A DNA stretch of 64,000 nt, from assembly GCF_002019605.1 (NCBI RefSeq), contig NZ_KV917368.1, positions 2,671,517-2,735,516 of the forward strand, read 5' to 3'. The position numbers were made by a program, and so were the translations under genes. This DNA is from Alkalihalobacterium alkalinitrilicum. GTDB taxonomy: Bacteria; Bacillota; Bacilli; Bacillales; Bacillaceae_F. The notes under the pieces are model-generated. The model saw nothing but the letters and a program-made list of their open reading frames with translations. It ran no database searches and was not told the DNA's origin. Shown here piece by piece: positions 1-10,603 of the stretch. Within the stretch, counting starts at the first letter, position 1, and every line of letters begins with the position of its first letter.

Positions 1-1072
1 CAAACTCAATTAAGATCGAGTTATTAGATAAGTCTTGATTGTAAACGCCATTTCTTCCGATCCCACCCATTTCAACAACCCCTCGACTTAAGCCAGGGTA
101 TTTTTGCTCTAATCGATGGTGTAAGTCTTTCGCTAACTTTAAATTATGATCTTTATTTCGATTATCTCTTCCGATAACAAAATAAATTCGAGCATAATGC
201 TCACCATTAATTGTCACGGTCGTCTTATCCCTTAGCAAAGAGTCACGATGTAAATCAAAGAAGAATTCAAGCTGGTCGTTTTCTGCTATCGCTTCTTTTA
301 CAAATTCTCGCGAAGCGTCGTAGGATCTTGGATAACTCCAATCTCTTTGAGTTAAAATACTTTGAATATCTGTTTTATCAACATCTGTTCCAATACCATG
401 ATTTTGTAGAGATTGACCTAACCTTTCTCCTACAAGTGAGATATTAACTTCAGAATGCCAAGCTTCGTTAGGATTCGTAACACCTTTTAACTCTGGTAAG
501 AATGATTCACGGGTGTGTGAATGAATAATGTGAACTACTTTTCGATCACCTGTCGTCATTTCAGGTTGCGATTGTTGATCAGTTGGCTTGTCCAAACCTT
601 CAAATGCTGTTGTCGATGCTTCTCTTTCCGCCATCAACACTTCCATTGGGGGTGCCGATTCGATCGGCATATTCGTATAGTCAGACCCTTCCCCAGCTAC
701 GATGATATTAGCATCAAACAAGGCAAATCCAGGTAACTCTCGTCCTAATAAACTTCTGGGGTCATCTGGATTAATACTCGTTAACACTTCAAATGCGAGA
801 CTAGACAGATCTGGTGGCTCACTGTCTTCTGGTAAAGCTTGCTGAAAATATTTATTTTGCATTCCCATTAAATACACAAGGTTTTCCCCGTTCATTTGGG
901 TTGTCCAATTATGAACCGTTGAAGAGGCCATGCCATAACCTGGATCAATCGACGTTAGCATCCCCGTGAAAATAAACACAGCCATAATTCCAACGATAAT
1001 AAAAACGGCAACTTTTCTAAGACTTGTCCGATTTATTGAAATGGTTAAACCATGGAACTGTTTCTTTCTCAT
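1..1072 (-). CDS. spoIIP: Stage II sporulation protein P, C-terminus cut by window start
   Basis: The reading frame starts at the ATG complementary to 1070-1072 (MRKKQFHGL) after a GGGTGGGAG-like ribosome site and stays open to base 1, so about 357 residues are visible and the C-terminus is missing. A transmembrane segment lies at about residues 18-38. The motif HIIHSHTRESF at about residue 183 is characteristic of the SpoIIP amidase/endopeptidase domain. SpoIIP is known to act with SpoIID and SpoIIM in the engulfment machine, cutting septal peptidoglycan in the mother cell. It lies downstream of gpr in the same direction, as in other Bacillus genomes. The identification rests on recognised sequence and synteny. 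Confidence 0.93.
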   Translation of the reverse strand, partial: MRKKQFHGLTISINRTSLRKVAVFIIVGIMAVFIFTGMLTSIDPGYGMASSTVHNWTTQMNGENLVYLMGMQNKYFQQALPEDSEPPDLSSLAFEVLTSINPDDPRSLLGRELPGFALFDANIIVAGEGSDYTNMPIESAPPMEVLMAEREASTTAFEGLDKPTDQQSQPEMTTGDRKVVHIIHSHTRESFLPELKGVTNPNEAWHSEVNISLVGERLGQSLQNHGIGTDVDKTDIQSILTQRDWSYPRSYDASREFVKEAIAENDQLEFFFDLHRDSLLRDKTTVTINGEHYARIYFVIGRDNRNKDHNLKLAKDLHHRLEQKYPGLSRGVVEMGGIGRNGVYNQDLSNNSILIEF

Positions 1073-1132
1073 ACTCCCACCCTTTCGATTGCTCTTAACA
1101 CAACCTATGTATAAGCTCTCTTGAATAGAACC

Positions 1133-1210
1133 AAAAAAACGAGGTTGACTTCTTAAGTACCCGCAATCCTCACCTTTGTGCTGGACTGTGACACCTTTAA
1201 GTCATCCTCG
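1133..1210 (-). terminator. Stem-loop with T tract between gpr and spoIIP
   Basis: An imperfect inverted repeat pairs CGAGGTTGACTT (from 1140) with AAGTCATCCTCG (ending at 1210). Read on the minus strand the stem is followed by a run of seven T, so it would terminate gpr transcripts. The loop is unusually long, about 45 nt. Confidence 0.65.
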
Positions 1211-1344
1211 TTATGTTTTTTGTTTTTTGATCTTGGTAGTAAGGCCTGTGTAAATATGATCGACCTAACATATTCCTATTCAATCGGGCTTATACGCTAT
1301 AAATATTTGGTTTTCCGATTTGAATATATCTGACTACCTAATCC

Positions 1345-2469
1345 TTAATGCGTATACGATCCGACATTTTCTTGGTCAACTTCACCGTGAAGGGCTGCAT
1401 TTAACCCCATTGCTAGTACATTGGCCATATCATCAATGAAAACATCAATCTCCTTAGGGGTAACCATTAAATTATGGCCTAAAGGAGCTAATACTTCACG
1501 GATCAATTGTCTTTTTTCTTCATCTTCTAAGTTTCCAATCATCCCTAATATCGTTTGTCGCTTCGACTCATCGGGTAAGTCTTCATCCGTTAATTGTCTT
1601 TGCTCACCAAACATCATCCCAGCTGGAGTAAGAGCTCGAGACGGCTTCCCCCCTTCTTTCATCTCTCTCCCAAAATGTTTTAATACAAAATCAATCGTAT
1701 CACTTGTAATCGATACCGCATCGACGACCGTTGGAATCCCAACAGCAATAACAGGGATACCTAGCGTTTCTTTGCTTAGCTCTTTTCGTTTATTACCAAC
1801 ACCACTTCCAGGATGAATTCCTGTATCCGATACTTGGATTGTCGTATTTACTCTCTCAATCGAGCGAGAAGCTAACGCATCAATTGCTATGACAAAATCA
1901 GGTTTTGTTTTTTCAATGACCCCGTGAATAATGTCGCTCGTTTCTATTCCCGTGATTCCCATGACGCCAGGAGCAATCGCACTAACAGACCGAAATCCGT
2001 CATCCACTTGTTCAGGTGCTAACGCAAATAAATGTTTAGTGATGAGAAGGTTTTCGACGGCGATTGGTCCTAATGCATCAGGTGTTACATTCCAGTTCCC
2101 TAAACCTACAACAAGACAACTCGCCTCTTTCGTAATCCCAAGTTCGCTTAAAAATAAATTAAACTCACGTGCAAATACTGATTCGACCTTTTCTTGAAGA
2201 GCTGTATCTTTTTTTCGAATACCTTGCGTCTCAAATGTCAAATACCGACCAGCCTTTTTCCCTAACCGTTCAGCCCCTTGATCTGTTATTTCTACTCTCG
2301 TTATTTTTACACCGTCTTGTTCGCGCTCTTTTACAATTACACCTTCAATCGTTCTTCTTTCTTTAGCGGGTGCCTTTTTTTGTTCTTCTTCTTGAACAAT
2401 TTCATGGGCCTCGACTGCCAAATCTGTACGGACATTGTATAAGCTTAAGTCTAAATCTTTTTCTGTCAC
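1345..2469 (-). CDS. gpr: GPR germination endopeptidase (spore protease)
   Basis: This 374-residue protein matches the usual GPR length. GPR is made in the forespore as a zymogen, processed near the N-terminus, and on germination degrades the small acid-soluble spore proteins that coat DNA. Family hallmarks visible include [16 protein letters not shown] in the first half and the block around [12 protein letters not shown] that carries the catalytic aspartate region, followed by the conserved [14 protein letters not shown] segment. It is divergent from rpsT and lies upstream of spoIIP, the standard Bacillus arrangement. No sign of damage is seen. Confidence 0.95.
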   Translation of the reverse strand: MTEKDLDLSLYNVRTDLAVEAHEIVQEEEQKKAPAKERRTIEGVIVKEREQDGVKITRVEITDQGAERLGKKAGRYLTFETQGIRKKDTALQEKVESVFAREFNLFLSELGITKEASCLVVGLGNWNVTPDALGPIAVENLLITKHLFALAPEQVDDGFRSVSAIAPGVMGITGIETSDIIHGVIEKTKPDFVIAIDALASRSIERVNTTIQVSDTGIHPGSGVGNKRKELSKETLGIPVIAVGIPTVVDAVSITSDTIDFVLKHFGREMKEGGKPSRALTPAGMMFGEQRQLTDEDLPDESKRQTILGMIGNLEDEEKRQLIREVLAPLGHNLMVTPKEIDVFIDDMANVLAMGLNAALHGEVDQENVGSYTH

Positions 2470-2729
2470 AGAGAGGACCTCCTTTTTATACTTAATTAAA
2501 AAAGTCTAGGAATATAGCTGGTTCACCTCTTCAGTAAATTGCTCCTATATGCCTTGGAAATCCAGCCTAGGATAAGGAACTTAAAAAACATCAAGGCTCA
2601 TCTACTTTAAGCCTGCAAGTGCTATCTACAACGTTGTGCCTATTCTCCTGGTTTTTTTGTCCTCCTTCTTGAACGTTATGCTAACCTTTTGAAAATAGGT
2701 TTCCCGCCAAGAAGCTTTTCATTCTTCTA

Positions 2730-2758
2730 TTGCAATTATTCATGGTTTTTGATAGAAT
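2730..2758 (+). promoter_or_regulatory. Sigma-A-type promoter of rpsT
   Basis: A -35 box TTGCAA (2730-2735) and a -10 box TAGAAT (2753-2758) are separated by exactly 17 bp and lie 55 bp before the rpsT start codon. The fit to the vegetative consensus is good, with one mismatch in each box. Confidence 0.7.
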
Positions 2759-2813
2759 GCTGTTTGTTGTACTTATTCACTGTTGTGAAGGTTACTTCAG
2801 GGAGGTGAAAGGA

Positions 2814-3080
2814 ATGCCTAACATTAAATCTGCGATTAAACGTGTAAAAACAAACGACAAGCGCCGTGTGCAAAACGCTTCTCAAAAGTCTGCTCTTCGT
2901 ACAGCTATCAAGAACTTCGAAGCTAAAGTTGCAGCTAACGAAGCAGAAGCAGCGACAGAAGCGTTTGTTGCAGCTGCTAAAAAGCTTGACAAAGCAGCAA
3001 GCAAAGGCCTTATTCATAAAAATGCAGCATCTCGTCAAAAGTCTCGTTTACAAAAGCAATTAAACGAAGTATCTGCATAA
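2814..3080 (+). CDS. rpsT: 30S ribosomal protein S20
   Basis: The 88-residue product ([18 protein letters not shown]...) is the typical basic, helical S20, which binds 16S rRNA early in assembly of the small subunit. The true start is the ATG at 2814 behind the ribosome site GGGAGGTGAAAGGA. An upstream in-frame TTG extension lacks a ribosome site and overlaps the promoter. Alanine- and lysine-rich composition and the conserved C-terminal block [12 protein letters not shown] support the call. It is convergent with holA. Confidence 0.97.
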   Translation: MPNIKSAIKRVKTNDKRRVQNASQKSALRTAIKNFEAKVAANEAEAATEAFVAAAKKLDKAASKGLIHKNAASRQKSRLQKQLNEVSA

Positions 3081-3129
3081 TCGAATGATTGGCTAAAAGA
3101 TTTAAAAAAGTTAACTTTTTTAAGGTAAA

Positions 3130-3166
3130 AAACGGAGTAACTCTTTTGGAGTTTCTCCGTTTTTTA
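3130..3166 (+). terminator. Rho-independent terminator of rpsT
   Basis: The arms AACGGAG and CTCCGTT enclose a smaller AACTC/GAGTT pairing and are followed by a run of six T. It lies 50 bp after the rpsT stop codon. Confidence 0.85.
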
Positions 3167-3281
3167 TTTAGAGAGGAGTCGATTAATTGTTATTTTTATA
3201 AAATAAACAAATATCGACTCTGTTGTTCTTCTTTAACTCACAATGCATACCCCTTTTCCCTACTAACCATCTACAAGATCG

Positions 3282-4301
3282 TTATCGGTGGAACTCCATC
3301 AATAATAATTCAATCGCTAAATGTTTATCGACTTGGCCACTTTTGATGTGAAAATCTGTTTCTGCAAGCCTTTCTAATAAACGAAAGAGTGTCGCTTCTT
3401 GAAAAGCCTTCGCTTGCTGTCCAGCTAACTTGGCAACATACGGATGAATTTTAATTTGTCCTGCAATTTGCTGCTGTGAATATCCTCTTTTCATCAACTC
3501 TTTCACTTGATAAATAATCCGGACTTGGCGCGCTAATAAAGCAACAAGCTTGATCGGATCTTCTTTTTGTCTCATTAAATCAAAATATATTTCTAACGCT
3601 TTCTCGATCCGTTTATGAATGAGATGATCAATTAACATAAAAACGTCTTGTTCTACCGTTTTAGCTACAAGTTGATCAACAATTTCTTCATCGACCGTTC
3701 CGTGTTCCCCTACATATAACGAGAGCTTTTCGATCTCATTGACGAGCATTAATAAATTACCACCAAGTAGTTGAATAAGCTTTTCTTTACCGCCTTTTGT
3801 AAATTCGATCGAGTGACTATCAGCTTGTTCATTGAGCCATTCGTGTAGCATCTTCTCATCGAATTCTTTCGTATCTACAATTTCCGATTGTTTCCGCAAC
3901 GACTTCACTAACTTTTTTCGTTCATCTAATTTATCAAACGGAGCAGTGAGAATAAAAACCGTTTCAATAACAGGATTTTGTACGTAAGCTTCGAACAATT
4001 TCAAGTTGTGCTCGATTTTGCTGTCGTCCTTTTGAGCAGTTAAAAAATAAGCATCCTTTGCGATAACTACACGCTTCGACCCTAAAAACGGAAGTGTATT
4101 TGCATCCTCTATCGCAACGTCAATCGGAGTTTCTTTTAATTCATAAGTGGATAAATTAAAATCGTATTCTTCTTCTGTTAGTGTTTGGGCAACAATGGAT
4201 TGGATTAAGTCTTCTACTAGAAAACGCTCTTCGCCAATTAACAAATAAAGTGGGAAAATTTTATTTTTGCTAATATTTCGCTTTGTTTCTATGTATGACA
4301 T
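3282..4301 (-). CDS. holA: DNA polymerase III, delta subunit
   Basis: This is a 339-residue HolA (YqeN) protein, the clamp-loader subunit that opens the sliding clamp during replication. The N-terminal AAA-like region begins with FPLYLLIGEERFLVEDLIQSIV, typical of HolA, and the C-terminus has the helical collar domain with LVALLARQVRIIYQVKEL. Its place between rpsT and comEC is the usual Bacillus order. The start is an ATG behind GGAAGGGAC. No anomalies are seen. Confidence 0.94.
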   Translation of the reverse strand: MSYIETKRNISKNKIFPLYLLIGEERFLVEDLIQSIVAQTLTEEEYDFNLSTYELKETPIDVAIEDANTLPFLGSKRVVIAKDAYFLTAQKDDSKIEHNLKLFEAYVQNPVIETVFILTAPFDKLDERKKLVKSLRKQSEIVDTKEFDEKMLHEWLNEQADSHSIEFTKGGKEKLIQLLGGNLLMLVNEIEKLSLYVGEHGTVDEEIVDQLVAKTVEQDVFMLIDHLIHKRIEKALEIYFDLMRQKEDPIKLVALLARQVRIIYQVKELMKRGYSQQQIAGQIKIHPYVAKLAGQQAKAFQEATLFRLLERLAETDFHIKSGQVDKHLAIELLLMEFHR

Positions 4302-4416
4302 TATTTAGTCCCTTCCTCATTGGTTGGATATTCCTAAAAGAGATTGGTAATATTATTATGGGTAATATGTAAAGTAATGTCTATACCTACAAGAAAGTTT
4401 ACTCACATGAAAAAGA

Positions 4417-4518
4417 GGCTAACCCATTGTTGTTGTAGTTCCACAACTTATATCCAGATAATGAAACGGCTTGCGTCGCATTTCATATAAGTTAGAAACC
4501 ACATTACATGAGTTAACC
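4417..4518. repeat. Palindromic intergenic element between holA and yqzM
   Basis: In the 470-bp gap upstream of holA and yqzM, GGCTAACCCAT (4417-4427) pairs imperfectly with ATGAGTTAACC (4508-4518). A better inner hairpin pairs AACTTAT (4445-4451) with ATAAGTT (4487-4493) and ATGAAA with TTTCAT. The outer end reads AAAAGAGGCT, resembling the end of the palindrome in front of mrpA. The rest of the gap shows no gene; it presumably holds the holA and yqzM promoters. Confidence 0.5.
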
Positions 4519-4770
4519 CCCATTTATGATAAACGCCATCAAAAGGACCCTAGGAAACCCTTCAAATGACGATAATCATGAACGACGACCTCTACACTAA
4601 TTATGATATCCTATGCAAATGAAAAGTATAGGTGACAACTCTTTACAGCAGTGGAAGATAAAATTTTAAAATTTGACAATGAATAGACAATCACAGAAAG
4701 TACCTATGGATTGTATGGATTTTTTTCTTGTCTTCCCTTATACTAAAGATTGAAATAGGAGGGGTTACTA

Positions 4771-4908
4771 ATGAGTGAGTTCGAAAAAAGAGTACAATGT
4801 AAACGCAACGATGCGATCGATTCAGGCGTTGGGTTTATCGTTTCTTTCGGCTTCTTTGCCACTTTATTTATTATCGCTTCACTAATTGACGTATTTGGCA
4901 ACATGTAA
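4771..4908 (+). CDS. yqzM: YqzM family small membrane protein
   Basis: This 45-residue gene starts with ATG at 4771 behind AGGAGGGG and reads MSEFEKRVQCKRNDAIDSG, followed by a single hydrophobic helix at about residues 20-40 (GFIVSFGFFATLFIIASLI). It matches B. subtilis YqzM closely in length, sequence and position next to comEC. The family is small, membrane-inserted and of unknown function. The gene is convergent with comEC, and the two share a terminator. Confidence 0.92.
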   Translation: MSEFEKRVQCKRNDAIDSGVGFIVSFGFFATLFIIASLIDVFGNM

Positions 4909-4925
4909 GAAACCTATACTTAATT

Positions 4926-4960
4926 AGAAAAAGGGTTACCATTACGGTATCCCTTTTTCT
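4926..4960. terminator. Bidirectional terminator between yqzM and comEC
   Basis: AGAAAAAGGGTTACC pairs with GGTATCCCTTTTTCT across a five-base loop, with T runs on both strands. The stem overlaps the last codons of comEC (stop at 4942), so the final residues KEEKGIP are encoded within the hairpin. Confidence 0.88.
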
Positions 4961-7284
4961 TCTTTTCGTTGTAGTTTTGTTTCCAACTCCATTATAGTTT
5001 CTTCTGTAAATGTAATTCGAATAGCACCGTGTTCATCCGTACGAAAAATCTTTATGTTTCGCTCTTCTAAAGCCAAAATAACCTCATCATGCGGGTGTTT
5101 AAATCGATTGTTACGACCAGCTGAAATGAGCACTTTATTCGGTTGCATATGGTCAAGAAATCGAGGGGTAGACGAAGTACGACTACCATGATGGCCAGCC
5201 TTTAGAATATCAACGCTAAGATGCGGATATTGGCGGATCAACCGTTCCTCCCCATTTTCCTCTAAATCACCTGTAAACAGCCAAGAAACGCCGCCTAATA
5301 TACTGTATAAGACGATAGAACGGTCATTTAAATCCTCTTCATCCCCTTGAGGTGACAAGATATAAAATTCACTTCCCCCTTTCCCCCAAGCCATTCCTTC
5401 TTTCACAAACGTGATTTTAGTTCCTTTCTTATGAAATTCGGTTAGTAATTCCCGCTCATATTCTCCATCAACTTGACCATAAGCATAAAGAACCTCTTTC
5501 ACGTTCGTCTCACCAATGAGCGCACGAGCACCACCGATATGATCGTAATGTCCGTGGGTCAATATCAGCTTATCAATCGTCCGTACACCTTTCGCCTTCA
5601 AAAAAGGAAGCAAAATATCTTTGCCAACTTCAAATTCTTGAGACCGTTTCCTCCACTCTTCTTCTCCTCCAAAACTAACCCAACCACCAGTATCAATTAA
5701 GTAAACCGCGTCTCGCTTTGGAAGTTCGATGAAAATACTATCGCCTTGTCCGACATCTAACACTGTTACTTCTCCTTCGTTAAAAAAGTATGGTGTACCA
5801 AAATGAATGAGAAATAAGGTTGTAGAAGCAACAAAAAGTACTAGCCAGCGTAAGAGAGAAGCTTTTCTTTCATAATAATAAAGAACCAGCAACATTATCG
5901 TAATAAAAGCAAAAACAAGCCAAACGGAAAACTTTCCAACTAAAATAGAACTGAAAGATAAACCATTTAATTGGAGTAAAATATCGTGTGATAGGACGAC
6001 AACTTTATCCAGAATCTTCAACGTGAAAGTACCAACAGCTGGTAAAGTGATAACGATGAAATACGTTATAAAGACGGTGGGTAAAACAACTAAGGAGATG
6101 AACGGAATGTAGATTAAATTTAGAGGAAGGCTAATCCAAGAAAATTCATAAAAGTGGAAAATAATAATTGGTAACGATACAAACTGGGAAATAACGGTAA
6201 CAGCAAGTAGTTGTGTGAAATAATGATTTCGTTTTCTAATGATCTCTGAAGACATAATTAATGTAAAACTAATCAAAAAAGATAATTGAAAGCCTAATTG
6301 GTATAAAGAATAAGGCGATAGAAACAAATAGATAAGGCAAACAAAACTAATTCCGTCCACCGGGTGCAATCTTTTCTTCATGCGCAAGGAGACAAGCACA
6401 ACTACCGTCATAAAAGCTGCTCGAATAACAGAAGGAGCTCCTCCTGCAATCACGACGTACATCGGTAGAAGCACTAAAAGAGCATCGATCGTTCGCTCTC
6501 GCGTCACACCAAAGCGAATTAAGATGAAGAAGAGTGCTGAGAAAATAAGTCCTACATGAAGTCCTGAAACCGCCAGAAGATGAATTACCCCTAACCGTTG
6601 ATAGGCTTCTATCAGATTCTCATTCAAATACGCTCGGTCACCAAAAATTAACGCCGCAACAATTCCTTTTGACTCTTGTGGATAATGATGATTTATAAAT
6701 TCAATTCCTTGTTGCCGAATTTTTTGCAGAACATATTGCTTCGGAATGCTCGATTCATTACATGTCCTTAAATCGATTGTCTCGATATTAAAATTCCAAT
6801 GAATTCTTTGATAAAAAAGATACTGTTCATAGTTAAACGCATAAAAATTAGTCGGTGGGGACGGTTTACGAAGTGTACCTTCTAAAGTACATTGCATGCC
6901 TACAGACATGTTCTTAAGGCGGTGTTGTTCTTCTTCTGATTTTATAAAATAATTGACTTGTAACTTTTCATTGTTCGATGTTTTCAATTGAAAGCTAAGG
7001 CGGTCACCATTGATTTGAGGAATTGTATGTATCGTTCCATAAAGAGAGGTTTGTTGAGGGAAAAGCTTTGTTTTATTATTTTCGTGAATAAAGGTACTGC
7101 TTACATAAAATATCAGTAGGGAAAGGACAAGAAAAACACCATAAGTCCTTATCCTCTTCCTATTGATCAAAAGATAGTAAATTAAATACGCAATTAGAAA
7201 AAGGAGCCATCCTTGAAATCCATTTGTAGCTAAAACAATACTAATGATTGCGGCCAACACAATAAGATGCCAACGTCCTACCAA
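4942..7284 (-). CDS. comEC: ComEC DNA-uptake channel protein
   Basis: The 780-residue protein has the full ComEC layout. It has N-terminal membrane helices and an OB-like extracytoplasmic domain, a central competence domain (LLAVSGLHVGLIFS at about residues 236-249) with many helices, and a C-terminal metallo-beta-lactamase-like domain with LDVGQGDSIFIELP and LTHGHYDHIGGARAL. ComEC is known to conduct single-stranded DNA across the membrane during transformation and probably degrades the non-transported strand. It follows comEB with an 18-bp gap. Competence may be functional here, since comEA, comEB, comEC and comER all look intact. Confidence 0.95.
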   Translation of the reverse strand: MVGRWHLIVLAAIISIVLATNGFQGWLLFLIAYLIYYLLINRKRIRTYGVFLVLSLLIFYVSSTFIHENNKTKLFPQQTSLYGTIHTIPQINGDRLSFQLKTSNNEKLQVNYFIKSEEEQHRLKNMSVGMQCTLEGTLRKPSPPTNFYAFNYEQYLFYQRIHWNFNIETIDLRTCNESSIPKQYVLQKIRQQGIEFINHHYPQESKGIVAALIFGDRAYLNENLIEAYQRLGVIHLLAVSGLHVGLIFSALFFILIRFGVTRERTIDALLVLLPMYVVIAGGAPSVIRAAFMTVVVLVSLRMKKRLHPVDGISFVCLIYLFLSPYSLYQLGFQLSFLISFTLIMSSEIIRKRNHYFTQLLAVTVISQFVSLPIIIFHFYEFSWISLPLNLIYIPFISLVVLPTVFITYFIVITLPAVGTFTLKILDKVVVLSHDILLQLNGLSFSSILVGKFSVWLVFAFITIMLLVLYYYERKASLLRWLVLFVASTTLFLIHFGTPYFFNEGEVTVLDVGQGDSIFIELPKRDAVYLIDTGGWVSFGGEEEWRKRSQEFEVGKDILLPFLKAKGVRTIDKLILTHGHYDHIGGARALIGETNVKEVLYAYGQVDGEYERELLTEFHKKGTKITFVKEGMAWGKGGSEFYILSPQGDEEDLNDRSIVLYSILGGVSWLFTGDLEENGEERLIRQYPHLSVDILKAGHHGSRTSSTPRFLDHMQPNKVLISAGRNNRFKHPHDEVILALEERNIKIFRTDEHGAIRITFTEETIMELETKLQRKEEKGIP

Positions 7285-7302
7285 GACCCTAACTCCTTTT
7301 CA

Positions 7303-7878
7303 TTATAATGGAGTATATAGTTTATTTGCTTCATCACGAAGCTTTTTTAGTTCTTCTTCTGAGAGTCCACTTGCCGCTAATTTATCTAATAACGAAGCCG
7401 TAAATTGAAGTTTTTCATTTGAGTTTTTATCTAAAATTAATTCTTCAAGTTCGACTTGCTTGACCTGTATCCCTGCTTGTTCAAATAATTCTAAAGCATG
7501 CGGATGATTTTTATAGTCGTTAGAATAATACACAGCTGTTATTCCACTTTGAATAATTGCTTTCGTACAGTTTAAACAAGGAAAATGCGTCACATAAATT
7601 TCAGCTCCTTGCGTAGGAACCCCAAATTTTGCACATTGTAAAAGAGCATTCACCTCGGCGTGTATCGTTCGAATACAGTGATTCTCTACGACATAACAAC
7701 CTTTGTCTATACAATGATCTCCTCCTGAGATTGAACCATTATACCCACCTGCGATAATCCGTTTATCTCTAACGATTGTTGCTCCAACCATTAATCTCGT
7801 ACACGTACTTCGCATGGCAAGTAGATGACTTTGTGCTATAAAGTATTGGTCCCATGAAATTCGATTCAACTTTTTCAA
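7303..7878 (-). CDS. comEB: ComEB, dCMP deaminase family protein
   Basis: The 191-residue protein carries the zinc-binding deaminase signature: HAEVNALLQC, with the catalytic glutamate, and PCLNCTKAI. It belongs to the deoxycytidylate deaminase family, which converts dCMP to dUMP. In Bacillus the gene lies in the comE operon but is not essential for transformation. An extra N-terminal Cys/His-rich stretch (CIDKGCYVVENHC) suits the second zinc site of this family. It is followed by comEC, while metY separates it from comEA. Confidence 0.92.
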   Translation of the reverse strand: MKKLNRISWDQYFIAQSHLLAMRSTCTRLMVGATIVRDKRIIAGGYNGSISGGDHCIDKGCYVVENHCIRTIHAEVNALLQCAKFGVPTQGAEIYVTHFPCLNCTKAIIQSGITAVYYSNDYKNHPHALELFEQAGIQVKQVELEELILDKNSNEKLQFTASLLDKLAASGLSEEELKKLRDEANKLYTPL

Positions 7879-8075
7879 CTCCTAGTAGGTCACATTCTAT
7901 TTTATAGTTTATCTAACGATGGAAAGTGACGTCAATCCTTTATCGCAAAAAAGAAAAAAGACGACTCCAAGATAGCGAATGTTGCTTTTATCTAAACAAT
8001 AAAACATGGCTTCACAGTCCAGTAAATTATTGTAAAAGCATCACTACTAAAGAAGAATCGCCTTCGGTTTACTTA

Positions 8076-9374
<1,299 letters not shown>

Positions 9375-9468
9375 CTACTCCCACCAAAAAAACAGATAGG
9401 AAATATATGAATTTTGAGCTGATTTTATCCTTTATTGTAACAGTTGTCAATGTATTGGAAGAATTCTG

Positions 9469-10074
9469 TCACCTTATTTCTATATATTCTTGTAACTTTT
9501 CAACTGATTTTGGGCCAATACCCGACACTTTTTGGACATCTTCTATCGTTTGAAACGGGCCGTTTTCCTCACGGTAAGTAATAATCGCATCCGCTTTGGC
9601 AGGTCCAATCCCTGGAAGTTGCTGCAACTCTTCAACCGTGGCTTGATTAATTCTTATTTTACCGTTATTACTAGTTGTAGAATTCGCACTTATTGCCGAC
9701 TCGACCATTGGAATGTCTTCTTCTCCCACTTTAGGAATATAAATAACCATCGCATCGTCGAGTACGGAAGCTAAATTAATTTTTTGTTCATCAGCCTCTT
9801 CTGTTAGTCCTCCAGCTAACTCAATTAAATCAATTAAACGCTGTCCCTCTATTAGTTCATATACTCCTGGAGAAGCTACCTCGCCCTTCAAATCAACCAG
9901 AATTTTCTGTTCCTGAACTTCAGTCACTTGCTCCACTTCCTCATTTTCAAAAGACCAGTTTAATTCTTCCACCTCCTCGTTATTGTCAAAGTGTAAAATA
10001 AAGCTTACACTAACTACTAGAAGTAAAACTCCAATCGTACTGATGAGATAGAATTCACGTTTGGAGATTTTCAT
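9469..10074 (-). CDS. comEA: ComEA DNA receptor
   Basis: The start is taken at the ATG at 10074 (MKISKREFYL) behind GCGAGGTG, giving 201 residues; a longer upstream frame lacks a ribosome site. The order is a membrane anchor at about residues 8-28, a glutamate-rich linker, a SLBB-type domain (VDLKGEVASPGVYEL...) and a C-terminal double helix-hairpin-helix (LQQLPGIGPAKADAI and VQKVSGIGPKSVEKL). ComEA is the surface receptor that binds double-stranded DNA during transformation. It is divergent from the small gene at 10107. Confidence 0.94.
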   Translation of the reverse strand: MKISKREFYLISTIGVLLLVVSVSFILHFDNNEEVEELNWSFENEEVEQVTEVQEQKILVDLKGEVASPGVYELIEGQRLIDLIELAGGLTEEADEQKINLASVLDDAMVIYIPKVGEEDIPMVESAISANSTTSNNGKIRINQATVEELQQLPGIGPAKADAIITYREENGPFQTIEDVQKVSGIGPKSVEKLQEYIEIR

Positions 10075-10106
10075 ACTTACACCTCGCTTTAGAAAGGATG
10101 TTATCA

Positions 10107-10373
10107 ATGAGTGTACATTTAGCCATATCAAAACAGGTTGAAAACCATATAAATGGACAAACCCAATTTAAAAAACTAGAAGCTTTACGGGAAGCTACGA
10201 TTGAAAAAGTGTTAGCGGACGCAAGAAATGGAGTTGATTTTTCGGTTGGGGAAATCAATGACATTACGAATGAAATGAACGGAATAGCATATAAGTTTGG
10301 TTTTCCTACACGCAAAACCGTTACAAAAGAAATGATAAAGGAATATGCGGAAAAATCTCTAAAAACGAACTAA
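10107..10373 (+). CDS. Small DUF2533-like protein
   Basis: The product is 88 residues if read from the ATG at 10107 (MSVHLAISKQVENHINGQ); an ATG three codons earlier is also possible, but AAAGGATG fits the later one better. It is soluble and probably helical, with a conserved-looking C-terminal half (FSVGEINDITNEMNG, then FPTRKTVTKEMIKEY). It resembles the DUF2533/YpbS family of uncharacterised Bacillus proteins, recognised by pattern only. It is divergent from comEA. No function can be assigned. Confidence 0.6.
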   Translation: MSVHLAISKQVENHINGQTQFKKLEALREATIEKVLADARNGVDFSVGEINDITNEMNGIAYKFGFPTRKTVTKEMIKEYAEKSLKTN

Positions 10374-10418
10374 TAATATACGTGTTATTTCTTCAAAAAT
10401 TTCGTTTTTGCACCTTTC

Positions 10419-10460
10419 TTTGGACTCGTAGCCAATATACTCCCTGGCTACGAGTCCAAA
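10419..10460. repeat. Perfect 16-bp inverted repeat with 10-nt loop
   Basis: TTTGGACTCGTAGCCA (10419-10434) is exactly complementary to TGGCTACGAGTCCAAA (10445-10460). It lies 46 bp after the DUF2533-like gene. There is no T run on either side, so it is a very stable hairpin but not a textbook terminator. Confidence 0.85.
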
Positions 10461-10603
10461 ATCTTGAACACCCCCTTTTAGAAAAGAGCCTTTAAAAACA
10501 AACATATTACGATAGCCTCCCTCATATATTTACGTTAAAGACTGTCTAAAGCACATTCTATTGCCCCTATTGAGCACAGCGTGAGGAAAAGGAGGGATGC
10601 AAC

